From assembly GCF_002292295.1 (NCBI RefSeq), contig NZ_DBBS01000019.1:1-64000 (forward strand): a stretch of DNA of 64,000 nt. The letters run 5' to 3'. This DNA comes from Sphingomonas sp. UBA978 (GTDB taxonomy: Bacteria > Pseudomonadota > Alphaproteobacteria > Sphingomonadales > Sphingomonadaceae). Below are positions 34,418-42,884 of this stretch, in pieces. Below the pieces are notes generated by a model, which saw only the letters and a list, made by a program, of their open reading frames with translations, did no database searches and had not been told where the DNA came from. The translations under genes and the position numbers were made by a program. Each line of letters opens with the position of its first letter. Position 1 is the first letter of the stretch.

Positions 34418-35656
34418 ATGCGCATCCTCCATGTCCTCGACCACGGACTGCCGCTGCAGAGCGGCTATACCTTCCGCACCCGTGCGATCCTGAAGGCGCA
34501 GGAACAGCGCGGCTGGCAGGTCGCGGCGGTCACCGGGCCGCGGTATCATGCGGATCGCGGCGACGCGGTCGAATCGATCGACGGCCTCACCTTCCACCGC
34601 ACCCGCGCGGCGCGGCGCGGCGGGGTGGTCGGCGAACTCGCCGGCATCGCGGCGTTCGCGCGGCGCATCGACGCGGCGGTCGAATCGTTCCGGCCCGATA
34701 TTCTGCACGCGCATTCGCCGGTGCTCGACGCACTGGCGGCGCTGCGGGTGGCGCGGCGGCGCGGTCTGCCGCTGGTCTATGAAATCCGGGCGTTCTGGGA
34801 GGATGCGGCGGTCGGCAACGGCACGGGGCGCGAGGGATCGGCGAAATATCGCGCGACGCGGGCGCTGGAGGGCTGGGCGGTGCGGCGCGCCGATGCGGTG
34901 GCGGTGATCTGCGACGGGCTGCGCGGCGATCTGGTCGCGCGCGGGGTGGCGGCGGACAAGATCGTGGTGTCGCCCAATGGCGTCGACCTCACGCTGTTCG
35001 GCGAACCGGTGGCGCGCGATGCCGAGCTCGCGCGCGAGCTCGGGCTGGAGGATTGCGAGACGATCGGCTTCATCGGCAGCTTCTACGATTACGAGGGACT
35101 CGACGATCTGATCGCGGCGATGCCGGCGCTGGTCGCGGCGCGGCCCAGGGCACGGCTGCTGCTGGTCGGCGGCGGGCCGATGGAGGCGGCGTTGCGGGCG
35201 CAGGCGGCGGCATCGCCGGTGGCGGATGCGATCCGCTTCGTCGGACGCGTGCCGCATACCGCGGTGGAGCGTTATTATGCGCTGGTCGACATCCTCGCCT
35301 ATCCGCGCAAGGCGATGCGGCTGACCGAGCTGGTCACGCCGCTGAAACCGCTGGAGGCGATGGCGCAGGGCAAGCTGGTCGCGGCATCGGACGTCGGCGG
35401 CCATCGCGAGCTGATCCGCGACGGCGAGACGGGGACGCTGTTCCGCGCCGACGATCCGGATGCGATCGCGACGGCGCTGGCGGGCCTGCTCGCCGACCGT
35501 AGCGGCTGGGAGGCGCGGCGGGCGCGGGGGCGGGCGTTCGTCGCGGCGGAGCGTAACTGGTCGTCAAACATTTGTCGTTACGAACCAATTTACCAGCGGC
35601 TGATGGCAGCCGCGACAGTGGATGGATCATGGCAGCGTTCACCAGCCGGAATTTGA
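34418..35656 (+). CDS. XrtA/PEP-CTERM-associated glycosyltransferase (GT4)
   Basis: A 412-residue GT-B glycosyltransferase starting MRILHVLDHGLPLQSGYTFR, the characteristic opening of the exosortase A system-associated family. Sugar-nucleotide binding elements are EIRAFWEDA, SPNGVDLTLF, GFIGSFYDYEGLDDLI and the E-x7-E-like PLKPLEAMAQGK. It would add a sugar to the lipid-linked exopolysaccharide intermediate on the cytoplasmic side. It is divergent from the lipoprotein gene and overlaps the following hypothetical gene by 28 bp. Confidence 0.9.
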   Translation: MRILHVLDHGLPLQSGYTFRTRAILKAQEQRGWQVAAVTGPRYHADRGDAVESIDGLTFHRTRAARRGGVVGELAGIAAFARRIDAAVESFRPDILHAHSPVLDALAALRVARRRGLPLVYEIRAFWEDAAVGNGTGREGSAKYRATRALEGWAVRRADAVAVICDGLRGDLVARGVAADKIVVSPNGVDLTLFGEPVARDAELARELGLEDCETIGFIGSFYDYEGLDDLIAAMPALVAARPRARLLLVGGGPMEAALRAQAAASPVADAIRFVGRVPHTAVERYYALVDILAYPRKAMRLTELVTPLKPLEAMAQGKLVAASDVGGHRELIRDGETGTLFRADDPDAIATALAGLLADRSGWEARRARGRAFVAAERNWSSNICRYEPIYQRLMAAATVDGSWQRSPAGI

Positions 35657-36324
35657 CCCTTTCCCGGGCGCCCGCATGGATCGCACCGGGCGGCGCGATC
35701 ATGGCGGGGCTTGCCGCCGCGGCGCTGTTCCTGTTGCTGCCGCAGACGCTGCTGGAGGATTGGGTATGGCAGAGCGGATTGCCCGGCCTGATCGCGGTGG
35801 CGGAACCGCCGCTCGGCACGACCGCGCGGGCGGTGCTGGCGCTGGGCGCGGGGGCGCTCGCTGCGGCGGTGAGCTGGTCGGCGCTGTTCCTGCTGGTCGG
35901 TCCCGACGGCCTGTTCGCGCCGCGGCCGGTCGCGCAGGAGGGCGTGCCGGTGCTGCGCCGCGCCGATGCGCATCCCGATGCGCCCGCGCGCAAGCCGCTG
36001 TCCGCCGCCGACCTCGGCGCGCCGATGCCGCCGGCGCAGGACCCCGCGCAGGACGATGCCGATTCGTCGCCGGTGCTGGTGGTGCAGGCGATCCCGGCCG
36101 ACCTCGACATGCCGCTCGCCGCCTTCCATCCCGAGGCGCTGCCGGCGGTGCCGCGCGAGCCGGTGCGTCCGGTCGCATCGTTGCGCCCGGTCGCGCTGGT
36201 CGATGGCGAGCGGATCGCCAGCGTCGAACTGCCGCGCGCGCCGACCGAAGCGGCCAGCGCGCCCTCGATCGAATCGCTGCTGCGGCGGCTGGAGCAGAGC
36301 ACGCGGCGGCCGCTGCGTGCCTGA
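35629..36324 (+). CDS. Hypothetical membrane protein, two helices and Pro/Ala-rich tail
   Basis: From ATG 35629 the 231-residue protein has two transmembrane helices (about residues 22-38 and 67-87; GLAAAALFLLLPQTLL, VLALGAGALAAAVSW). A long Pro/Asp/Ala-rich region follows that looks disordered, then a short C-terminal helix (SIESLLRRLEQSTRR). Overlap with the XrtA glycosyltransferase suggests coexpression. A role in exopolysaccharide assembly is inference only; no family is recognised. Confidence 0.7.
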   Translation: MAAFTSRNLTLSRAPAWIAPGGAIMAGLAAAALFLLLPQTLLEDWVWQSGLPGLIAVAEPPLGTTARAVLALGAGALAAAVSWSALFLLVGPDGLFAPRPVAQEGVPVLRRADAHPDAPARKPLSAADLGAPMPPAQDPAQDDADSSPVLVVQAIPADLDMPLAAFHPEALPAVPREPVRPVASLRPVALVDGERIASVELPRAPTEAASAPSIESLLRRLEQSTRRPLRA

Positions 36325-36420
36325 TCGGCCAGCAACACTTTAGAATATCGGGTATCGTTTTCGGGCTTACCGCCCCATCCGCCGTCTGTTAGCCTCCCGC
36401 AAAACAGAACGGAGAGGTTG

Positions 36421-37992
36421 ATGGCGCACCCCGCCCCGCAAGGTCTGGCCGCGGACGAGCAACAGGCGTCGCGCTACGCCTGGTACGTGCTCGGCATCCT
36501 GTTCCTCGTCTACGTGCTCAATTTCATCGACCGGCAGGTGATCTCGATCCTGGCGGAGGACATCAAGCGCGACCTCAACCTGAAGGACGAGGATCTCGGC
36601 TTCCTGTACGGGACCGCGTTCGGCGTCTTCTATGCCCTGTTCGGCATTCCGCTCGGGCGGCTGGCGGACAGCTGGCACCGGGTGCGGCTGATGACGGTGG
36701 GGCTGGCGCTATGGTCGTCGATGACCGCCTTGTCGGGCTTCTCGCGCACCGGCGGGCAACTGGCGGCAGCGCGGATCGGCGTCGGGATCGGCGAGGCGAC
36801 GGCGAGCCCGTCCGCCTATTCGCTGATCTCCGACTATTTTCCCAAGCGGCTGCGCGCGACCGCGCTGTCGATCTATTCTGCCGGCCTGTACGTCGGCGGC
36901 GGCGTGTCGCTGTTCATCGGCGGGCTGATCGTGCAGGGCTGGAACAAGGCCTATCCGGGTGGCGGGCCGATGGGGCTGGTCGGCTGGCAGGCGGCGTTCC
37001 TGGCGGTCGGCCTGCCGGGATTGCTCGTCGCGATCTGGATCGCGACGCTGCGCGAGCCGATCCGCGGGATGGTCGAGGGGCTGCCCGAGCCGGAAAAGCA
37101 TCCCGCGCCGTTCCGCGCCTTCTTTCAGGAATTGCTGACGATCATCCCGCCGCTGACGCTGATCGGCGCGGCGCGGGGCGGCACGCGGGCGCTGCTGATA
37201 AACCTGACCGGGCTGGCCGCGGTCGTCGCGGTGGTGACGCTGCTGATCGGACTGGGCGAGCCGAAGCCGCAATGGTTCGCGGTCGGCATCGGCGTCTATG
37301 CGGTCTTTTCCTGGGCCTGCGCGCTGAAGCGGCGCGATCCCGCCACCTTCGCGCTGATCGTCGGCACGCCGGCGTTCCTGTGCACGGTGGTCGCCTATGG
37401 CCTCAATTCCTTCCTCAGCTATGCGGCGAGCTTCTGGGGCGCGCCCTATGTGCTGCGCGAACTGGGCGAGACGCCGGCGCGCGCCGGGCTGCTGCTGGGT
37501 AGCAGCGGGGCGCTGGCGGGGTTTCTGGGGCTGACGATCGGTGGCGTCGTCGCCGACCGCTTGCGGCGGACCGATCCCGCCGGGCGGCTGATCGTCGTGA
37601 TCTTTGGCGCGACGGTGCCGGTGCCGTTCCTGATCGGCGCGTTCACTGCGAGCAGCGTTTGGGTCTTCTACCCCTGCCTGTTCCTGTCGGGCCTGACCGC
37701 GAGCGGCGCGCTGGGATCGGCGGCGGCGACGACGCAGGACCTCGTGCTGCCACGAATGCGCGGCACGGCGACCGCGACCTTCTTCATCGGCACGACGCTG
37801 ATGGGGCTGGCGATGGGGCCGTATCTGGCGGGGCGGATCTCGACGCTGTCGGGCAGCCTGTCGGTCGGCATGCTGTCGCTGCTGGCGGTGATGCCGATCA
37901 CGCTCGGCTGCGCGATCGCGGCCTACAAGCTGGTGCCCAAGGCGGAGGCATCGCGCGAGGCGCGGGCGCGCGCCGCGGGCGAGGTGATCTGA
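36421..37992 (+). CDS. MFS transporter (spinster-like)
   Basis: A 523-residue major facilitator with twelve or more helices. Signature segments are NFIDRQVISILAEDIKRDL (start of TM1 and loop), GIPLGRLADSWHRVRLM (MFS motif A) and GEATASPSAYSLISDYFPKRLRATALS. This is the spinster/hexuronate-like branch common in sphingomonads. An unusually long cytoplasmic loop lies around residues 215-245. ATG 36421 has GGAGAGG upstream. The substrate is unknown. Confidence 0.9.
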   Translation: MAHPAPQGLAADEQQASRYAWYVLGILFLVYVLNFIDRQVISILAEDIKRDLNLKDEDLGFLYGTAFGVFYALFGIPLGRLADSWHRVRLMTVGLALWSSMTALSGFSRTGGQLAAARIGVGIGEATASPSAYSLISDYFPKRLRATALSIYSAGLYVGGGVSLFIGGLIVQGWNKAYPGGGPMGLVGWQAAFLAVGLPGLLVAIWIATLREPIRGMVEGLPEPEKHPAPFRAFFQELLTIIPPLTLIGAARGGTRALLINLTGLAAVVAVVTLLIGLGEPKPQWFAVGIGVYAVFSWACALKRRDPATFALIVGTPAFLCTVVAYGLNSFLSYAASFWGAPYVLRELGETPARAGLLLGSSGALAGFLGLTIGGVVADRLRRTDPAGRLIVVIFGATVPVPFLIGAFTASSVWVFYPCLFLSGLTASGALGSAAATTQDLVLPRMRGTATATFFIGTTLMGLAMGPYLAGRISTLSGSLSVGMLSLLAVMPITLGCAIAAYKLVPKAEASREARARAAGEVI

Positions 37993-37999
37993 GAGAATG

Positions 38000-38030
38000 C
38001 CCGTACTCCCGCCCGATGCGGGAGCACGGG
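38000..38030. terminator. Hairpin between convergent MFS and sodC genes
   Basis: CTCCCGC (38006) pairs with GCGGGAG (38018), and the outer CCCGT pairs with ACGGG, in the 45-bp gap between two convergent genes. No T run follows, so it may be a pause or 3'-end-protecting hairpin. Confidence 0.5.
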
Positions 38031-38037
38031 CGGGTAA

Positions 38038-38574
38038 TCAGGCGGGTGCGAACACGCCGCAGGCAATGCGGCCGCCGCTGTTGCCGGCGGGATCGGACAT
38101 CAGGTCGTCGGGACCGGCATGGACGACGATCGCGGCGCCGTCGGCATCGAGCAGCCCGGCCATGGTCGCGCCCGGGACGGTGGCGCCCAGCGTGCCGCGG
38201 CCGTCCGAGCCGATCGTCAGATTGGGCAGGTCGCCCTCATGCGGACCTTGCGGGTTCATGCTGCCGTGCTTCATCGTCGTCGGGTTCCAGTGGCCGCCCG
38301 CGGTGGTGAAGTCCGGGCCGTCGCAGCGCCCGGTGGTGTGGATGTGCGCGCCGTGGATACCGGCGGGCAGGCCCTTGACGTCGAGTGTGTAGCGGATGCC
38401 GCCGGCGACCTCGGTCGCGGTGGCGCGGCCGACGTCCTGACCGGTGCCGGTCCTGAGCATCGCGGTCGCGCGTGCGCCGCCGGCGGTGGGCGAACCGACC
38501 GCCACCTCCTCCGATTTCGTACAGGCGGCGAGCGCCAGCGTGGACAGGCCGGCGAGGACGAGGATGGCGCGCAT
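38038..38574 (-). CDS. sodC: Cu/Zn superoxide dismutase, lipoprotein form
   Basis: Detoxifies periplasmic superoxide. The 178-residue precursor has the lipobox LAAC (Cys18). Metal ligands are visible in GAHIHTTGRCDGPDF, GGHWNP, GPHEGDLPN and VVHAGPDD; the disulfide pair is in GRCDG and RIACGVF. The usual bacterial catalytic Arg sits in SGGRIACG. Lipid anchoring of SodC is seen in several proteobacteria. Convergent with the MFS gene and 21 bp from thpR upstream on the same strand. Confidence 0.95.
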   Translation of the reverse strand: MRAILVLAGLSTLALAACTKSEEVAVGSPTAGGARATAMLRTGTGQDVGRATATEVAGGIRYTLDVKGLPAGIHGAHIHTTGRCDGPDFTTAGGHWNPTTMKHGSMNPQGPHEGDLPNLTIGSDGRGTLGATVPGATMAGLLDADGAAIVVHAGPDDLMSDPAGNSGGRIACGVFAPA

Positions 38575-38595
38575 GATTCTTCTCCCTGAAGTGCG

Positions 38596-39159
38596 TTACG
38601 AACCCGGCACGGGTACTGCCGGTTCCAGCGGCCAGCGCGCCACCGGTTCGTAGGCGGCGCCCGACCGGCCGAGGTGGCTGTGATAGAGCATCAGGTGCGG
38701 CATCGGGAAGGCGGCGCTGGCAAGGCCGGCGTGGACCGCGAGCCAGCCCTCGATCTCGGGCGCCATGCCGGCGCTGCGCGACAGGCGGGCGAGGGTGACG
38801 TGCGGCAGATAGGCCCGGCGTTCGGGCGGCAGGCCGGCGCGGATACAGGCCTGGTCGACCTTGCGGGCGAGGTGGCGGAGCGCATCGTGCGGTGCGAGGC
38901 CGGCCCAGAGCGTGTCGGTCCGCCCCTTGTGTTCGAAGCGGCCGACACCGGCGATGCACACCATCGGCGCCTCGGCATGCACGGCGGCGAGCGCGGCGGC
39001 GACATCCTCGGCCTGCGGGCGGTCGACCTCGCCGATGAAGCGCAAGGTGCAGTGCAATTGCGCGTCGTCCTGCCAGCGGGCGGCCGGCACGCCGCCCATC
39101 GCCGCGATCAGTTGCTGCCGGATCGAAGGCGGTGGACGCAGGGCGACGAACAGGCGCAT
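38596..39159 (-). CDS. thpR: RNA 2',3'-cyclic phosphodiesterase (2H family)
   Basis: Opens 2',3'-cyclic phosphates on RNA; formerly called 2'-5' RNA ligase. The 187-residue protein has the two HxTx motifs of the 2H superfamily: LHCTLRFIG and PHVTLARL. It starts MRLFVALRPPP, the family norm. It lies directly upstream of sodC on the same strand, 21 bp apart, so the two may be co-transcribed. Confidence 0.94.
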   Translation of the reverse strand: MRLFVALRPPPSIRQQLIAAMGGVPAARWQDDAQLHCTLRFIGEVDRPQAEDVAAALAAVHAEAPMVCIAGVGRFEHKGRTDTLWAGLAPHDALRHLARKVDQACIRAGLPPERRAYLPHVTLARLSRSAGMAPEIEGWLAVHAGLASAAFPMPHLMLYHSHLGRSGAAYEPVARWPLEPAVPVPGS

Positions 39160-39293
39160 GGCGGGTGGAGCATCCTTGTGTAATGTTCTGTTGCCACGGA
39201 ACGGAAGCCTGCCCGGTTTCGCTTGAAAACCGACAAGCGCAAGCCGATATTTCGAGGAACCGACATCAGGTCGGCAAAGGAGTTCTGGATACC

Positions 39294-40046
39294 ATGGCTA
39301 ACTGGTCTGACCCCCGGCCGGGCGCCGCGCCGTTCGGGGCCGCGCGCACCGACACGGCACGCAGCGGCGCGTACGACGCGGGTCTGCGCTCGTACATGCT
39401 GTCGGTCTACAATTACATGGGCTCGGGCGTGCTGCTCACCGGCATCGTCGCGTTGCTGTTCGCCTGGGGCGGCGCCTCGTCGCCGGCGGCGCAGGTGTTC
39501 ATGGGCGGCGGCATCCTCCGCTACGTGCTGATGTTCGCGCCGCTTGGCGTCGTATTCGCGATGAGCTTCGGCCAGGGGCGGATGAAGACGTCGACGCTGC
39601 AGCTGCTGTTCTGGGCGTTCGCCGTCCTGATGGGCCTGTCGCTGTCGACCATCTTCCTCGTCTATAGCGGGACGTCGATCGCAGGTGCGTTCTTCGCCAC
39701 CGCTGCGGGCTTCGCGGGCCTCAGCCTGTACGGCTATACGACGAAGAAGGACCTGTCGGCATTCGGCACGTTCCTCATCATCGGCCTCGTCGGGCTGATC
39801 GTCGCCAGCCTCATCAACCTGTTCCTGCAGTCGGGCGTGATGCAGCTGGTCATCAGCGCGGTCGGCGTGCTGATCTTCGCGGGCCTCACCGCCTATGATA
39901 CGCAGCGCACGAAGAGCCTGTATTTCGAGGTGGCGGGGACGGACATGGTCGGCAAGGCCGTCATCATGTCGGCGCTGTCGCTCTATCTCGACTTCATCAA
40001 CATGTTCCTGTTCGTCCTCCGTCTGTTCGGCGCATCGCGCGACTGA
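39294..40046 (+). CDS. BAX inhibitor-1/YccA family membrane protein
   Basis: A 250-residue protein with seven hydrophobic helices after a ~30-residue polar start (DYNAGLRSYM-like, here DAGLRSYMLSVYNYM). The family C-terminal signature is AGLTAYDTQRTKSLY and ALSLYLDFINMFLFVLRLFG. Members are proton/calcium leak channels or FtsH-linked YccA-like proteins in bacteria. The Shine-Dalgarno AAAGGAG precedes ATG 39294. A strong terminator follows the stop. Confidence 0.93.
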   Translation: MANWSDPRPGAAPFGAARTDTARSGAYDAGLRSYMLSVYNYMGSGVLLTGIVALLFAWGGASSPAAQVFMGGGILRYVLMFAPLGVVFAMSFGQGRMKTSTLQLLFWAFAVLMGLSLSTIFLVYSGTSIAGAFFATAAGFAGLSLYGYTTKKDLSAFGTFLIIGLVGLIVASLINLFLQSGVMQLVISAVGVLIFAGLTAYDTQRTKSLYFEVAGTDMVGKAVIMSALSLYLDFINMFLFVLRLFGASRD

Positions 40047-40074
40047 TACCCGGAACCGAACGTTACGTGACGGG

Positions 40075-40111
40075 GAGCCCGGTGGCCGATGCCGCCGGGC
40101 TCTTTGTTTTT
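40075..40111 (+). terminator. Rho-independent terminator after the BAX inhibitor-like gene
   Basis: GAGCCCGG and its complement CCGGGCTC, with an inner TGG/CCG extension, form a stem that is followed by TTTGTTTTT at 40103-40111. It ends the transcript of the gene stopping at 40046. Confidence 0.9.
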
Positions 40112-40163
40112 GCCCGCGTCTGCCCGTTACCCCATCGCTCCTCTCCCCAAGGAATTGACGCTT

Positions 40164-40943
40164 ATGCGGCTCTCGATCGCCGTCGATCTCGACTATGCCA
40201 TCATCGGTCCGCCCGCCGACGTGCTGATGCAGATCGAGGTCGCGGCGATGCCCGACCAGCGGATCGAGGCCGAGGCGCTGAACATCTGGAGCGACAATCC
40301 GATCGCGGCGGTCCGCGGCGAGGACGGCATCGGCCAGCGCTGCTGGATCCGCGCCGAGAACTGGCTGAAGGCCGAATATCGCGCCACCGTCGCGGTGGCA
40401 CGCGAGGGCGTCGATCTGGCGGCGCTGGGCGCGACGCCGGCGCGGGCGCTGGACGGGGCGCTGGTGCCCTATCTGCTGCCGAGCCGCTATTGTCAGTCGG
40501 ACCGGCTGGAGGGCTTCGTCCGGCGCGAATTCGGCGCGTTGCAGGGCGGGGCGCTGGCGGCGGCACTGACCGACTGGGTGGCCGACGCGCTCGATTACCG
40601 GGCGAATACGAGTAGCGGCGAGACGACCGCGCTCGACACCTTCGCCAGCCGGGCGGGCGTGTGCCGCGACTATGCGCATCTGCTGGTCGCGCTGGCACGG
40701 GCGGGCGAGATTCCGGGGCGCTGCGTCGCCGCTTATGCACCCGGCGTCGATCCCCCCGATTTCCACGCGGTGGCGGAGCTGTGGCTGGACGGCGCGTGGC
40801 GGCTGGTCGATGCGACGCGGATGGCGCCGGCGGAATCGATCGCGCGGGTGTGCGTCGGCCGCGATGCGACCGACATCGCGTTCATGACGGTGTTCGGCAA
40901 CGCGCAGTTCGTCCGGCAGGAGGTGCGGGTGACGCAGCTATGA
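40164..40943 (+). CDS. Transglutaminase-like cysteine protease-fold protein
   Basis: A 259-residue protein with an N-terminal beta domain and a transglutaminase core. The catalytic triad is visible as C167 (AGVCRDYAHL), H201 (DFHAVAELW) and D216 (LVDATRMAP). Such cytoplasmic bacterial members are predicted peptidases or amidases; substrates are unknown. ATG 40164 has AAGGAAT upstream. The gene is flanked upstream by a terminator and downstream by an EcfG-type promoter, so it forms its own unit. Confidence 0.9.
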   Translation: MRLSIAVDLDYAIIGPPADVLMQIEVAAMPDQRIEAEALNIWSDNPIAAVRGEDGIGQRCWIRAENWLKAEYRATVAVAREGVDLAALGATPARALDGALVPYLLPSRYCQSDRLEGFVRREFGALQGGALAAALTDWVADALDYRANTSSGETTALDTFASRAGVCRDYAHLLVALARAGEIPGRCVAAYAPGVDPPDFHAVAELWLDGAWRLVDATRMAPAESIARVCVGRDATDIAFMTVFGNAQFVRQEVRVTQL

Positions 40944-40955
40944 TCGGCGGGGGCA

Positions 40956-40981
40956 GGAACGGAAACGATACAGCAATCGTT
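40956..40981 (+). promoter_or_regulatory. EcfG (general stress sigma) promoter
   Basis: GGAAC at 40956-40960, a 17-base spacer, then CGTT at 40978-40981: an exact match to the alphaproteobacterial EcfG consensus. It lies 29 bp upstream of the ATG at 41011. The site is also flanked by near-complementary GGGCAG/CTGCCC arms. Confidence 0.75.
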
Positions 40982-41010
40982 CTGCCCCTGTAATCACAGG
41001 AGGGTGCACT

Positions 41011-41286
41011 ATGACCGGTATCGACGAAAAGGCGCTGGACAGCCTGTCGGTCGCGCCGACCGACGGCGATCAGGAGCGCAATCCGCGCCAGGACGCCGGC
41101 CAGGACAAGTCGATCAACAAGCGTCTAGAAAAGAACCCGGAAAGTTCCGACGCGCGGCTCGACGTCGGGCTGGACGAATCGATGGATGCCAGCGATCCGC
41201 CCTCGTCGACGCAGCCCGTGCACAATCACGGGCCGGCGCCGTCGTCCGGCTATGACGAGGATGCCGAGCGCGCGCGCCAGAAGTAA
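41011..41286 (+). CDS. Small disordered protein, predicted general-stress regulon member
   Basis: A 91-residue, strongly hydrophilic protein rich in Asp, Ser, Pro and Gln (for example TDGDQERNPRQDAGQDKS and SDPPSSTQPVHNHGPAPSS), with no hydrophobic segment. ACAGGAGGG provides a good Shine-Dalgarno. A consensus EcfG promoter lies just upstream and a GC-rich hairpin with TCTT follows at 41309. The composition is like desiccation or stress-induced disordered proteins. No family name can be given. Confidence 0.8.
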   Translation: MTGIDEKALDSLSVAPTDGDQERNPRQDAGQDKSINKRLEKNPESSDARLDVGLDESMDASDPPSSTQPVHNHGPAPSSGYDEDAERARQK

Positions 41287-41308
41287 GGTCCGGATGGACG
41301 ATGGCAGG

Positions 41309-41338
41309 CGGCGGTCCCTTCGCGGGGGCCGCCGTCTT
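41309..41338 (+). terminator. Probable rho-independent terminator
   Basis: CGGCGGTCCC pairs, with one G-U, with GGGGCCGCCG across a short TTCGCG loop, followed by TCTT. It ends the small stress gene 23 bp upstream. The rest of the gap to 41546 (about 210 bp) is AT-richer and shows no gene. Confidence 0.75.
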
Positions 41339-41546
41339 CATGTGCGGGGCTTAGCACATTGTTGCGTAACTGTCTCACCCGGCGACGTTTGCGACCGGAA
41401 CCGTTCGGTTCGTCGCAACGCTTGTTGCAGCGCAGCAGCTTTCGTGATGCTTTCGTGACCATCGCGGGACCACGGCGTTAAGGCGGCTGTTAACCATCTT
41501 GTGCCATGGTCCCGACGGTGTTCACTGGCGGGGCGGGGTAACGAGC

Positions 41547-42104
41547 ATGGGTGCCAAGATGAGACCGGCCGAGGGCGCGATGACGCTGGCCGAAATGAAG
41601 GAATTCGCGAGCTTTCCGAGTGCGACGCAGCGCTACATCCGGCGCAGCCTCGACATCGGTCTCGACCGCGACGATGCCATGGCGCGCTGGTCGCGCGACG
41701 TCGTCGAGGCGGCGAGCATCCGGGCGCAGGCGCGGCTGTATCGCGCGCTCCCGGACCTGCGCCAGTTGGTGCCGGACGATGCCGACCTCGCCGCGGTCGA
41801 GCCGTTCCTCGCGCCGCTCGTCACGCTCGTCGGTTTCGATCTGGGGCAGGGGCGGCTGACCAGCTTCTCGGCGTTCCGCTTCCTTTATGAACGGCTGATC
41901 GGAGCGGAATCGCGCCCGTGGCTGCCGAGCGCATTCTGCGCGGCGGCGGCGCTGCCGCATCTCCATCCCGAATTGCGGCGCAAGCTGCTGCAGTCGATCA
42001 GCGAGGCCGCGGCGACCGCATCGGGCTGGTCGAACCGCCAGCCGGCGTTCTTCCCGCATTGGGTGGAGAAGGTCGACAGCGGATCGGCGGCGCTGCCGAA
42101 CTGA
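41547..42104 (+). CDS. Hypothetical soluble alpha-helical protein
   Basis: From ATG 41547 the frame encodes 185 residues, starting MGAKMRPAEGAMTLAEMKEF. It is helix-rich and lacks signal or membrane segments. Notable stretches are YIRRSLDIGLDRDDAMARWSRDVVEA and LTSFSAFRFLYERLIGAESRPWLPSAF. An alternative start at the second in-frame ATG, 41559 (MRPAEG), is possible. I do not recognise a domain. It is convergent with the extensin-like gene. Confidence 0.7.
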   Translation: MGAKMRPAEGAMTLAEMKEFASFPSATQRYIRRSLDIGLDRDDAMARWSRDVVEAASIRAQARLYRALPDLRQLVPDDADLAAVEPFLAPLVTLVGFDLGQGRLTSFSAFRFLYERLIGAESRPWLPSAFCAAAALPHLHPELRRKLLQSISEAAATASGWSNRQPAFFPHWVEKVDSGSAALPN

Positions 42105-42146
42105 TCCCGGCGGACTGACCCGGCGAACTGGCTCGATCGGGGCGGA

Positions 42147-42878
42147 TCAGCGGCAGGCGCGCCAGCCCATGCTGCCGCGGTTCGCCTGGTCGAGGTGCAG
42201 ATGATCGCGGTGCGCCGCGTTGTAATCGGGCGACAGCGTCGTCGCGAACAGCGTGCAGGCGCCGTCGCGCACTTCGCGGAGGAAGGCGGCCTTCGCCGCG
42301 TCGCCGCGCCAGTCGCCGACCACCGTGACCCGCGTCCCGTCCGTGAGGCGGAAGCCGGCGATATCGACCGCATCGGCGGTGGAATGCTCGCTCCAGCTGC
42401 CGGCATCGCGGCCGTAGATGCGGCGGCACGCATAGCTGCCGAAATGGTCGATCGCGACGACGCGGCTGCCGAAATGGCGTTGCGCGGCGGGTTGCACCAC
42501 GTCCCATTCCCACATCGCCAGCGCCGCCGCGACCGGACAGGCGATGCCGAGGCCGGCCGGGCGGAAATCGATGCGTCGCGACCCGCCTTCGGTGAAGCGG
42601 ACGGCATCGGCATAGCCGCATTGTCCGCCGTCGCGCCGTTCCGGCAGGGCGGTGTAGCGCACGCCGGCTTGGTCGAGCAGCGCGCGGCATTGCGGGAAAT
42701 CCCCGGTCAGCGCGGTGAGCTTGCGCCCGGTGAACATGCCGACCGGTTCGCTGAGGTTGAGCGGCGTCCATGGCAAATCCTGCGGGCGCCCCTTTGCGAA
42801 CGCCCATAGCAGGAACGCCGCCGCGCCGATCGTCAACAGGGCCGCGATCCAGCCGATCGTCCGCCGCAGCGCCCGCAC
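42147..42878 (-). CDS. Extensin-like C-terminal domain protein
   Basis: A 243-residue protein with one N-terminal membrane anchor (IGWIAALLTIGAAAFLLWAFA) and the extensin-like C domain: CGYADAV, YACRRIYGRDAGSWSEHSTADAVDIAGF and HRDHLHLD. The HSxADAxD plus HxHxD residues give it the look of a LAS-type zinc D,D-peptidase, so it may trim cell-wall peptides. It follows the NUDIX gene by 6 bp on the same strand. Confidence 0.88.
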   Translation of the reverse strand: MRALRRTIGWIAALLTIGAAAFLLWAFAKGRPQDLPWTPLNLSEPVGMFTGRKLTALTGDFPQCRALLDQAGVRYTALPERRDGGQCGYADAVRFTEGGSRRIDFRPAGLGIACPVAAALAMWEWDVVQPAAQRHFGSRVVAIDHFGSYACRRIYGRDAGSWSEHSTADAVDIAGFRLTDGTRVTVVGDWRGDAAKAAFLREVRDGACTLFATTLSPDYNAAHRDHLHLDQANRGSMGWRACR

Positions 42879-42884
42879 CGCCGG

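Noticed and set aside
39190..39225. EcfG-like site (GGAAC-N17-CGCT) upstream of the BAX inhibitor-like gene
   Set aside because: The -10 element lacks CGTT; a similar near miss at about 41387 shows such partial matches occur by chance.
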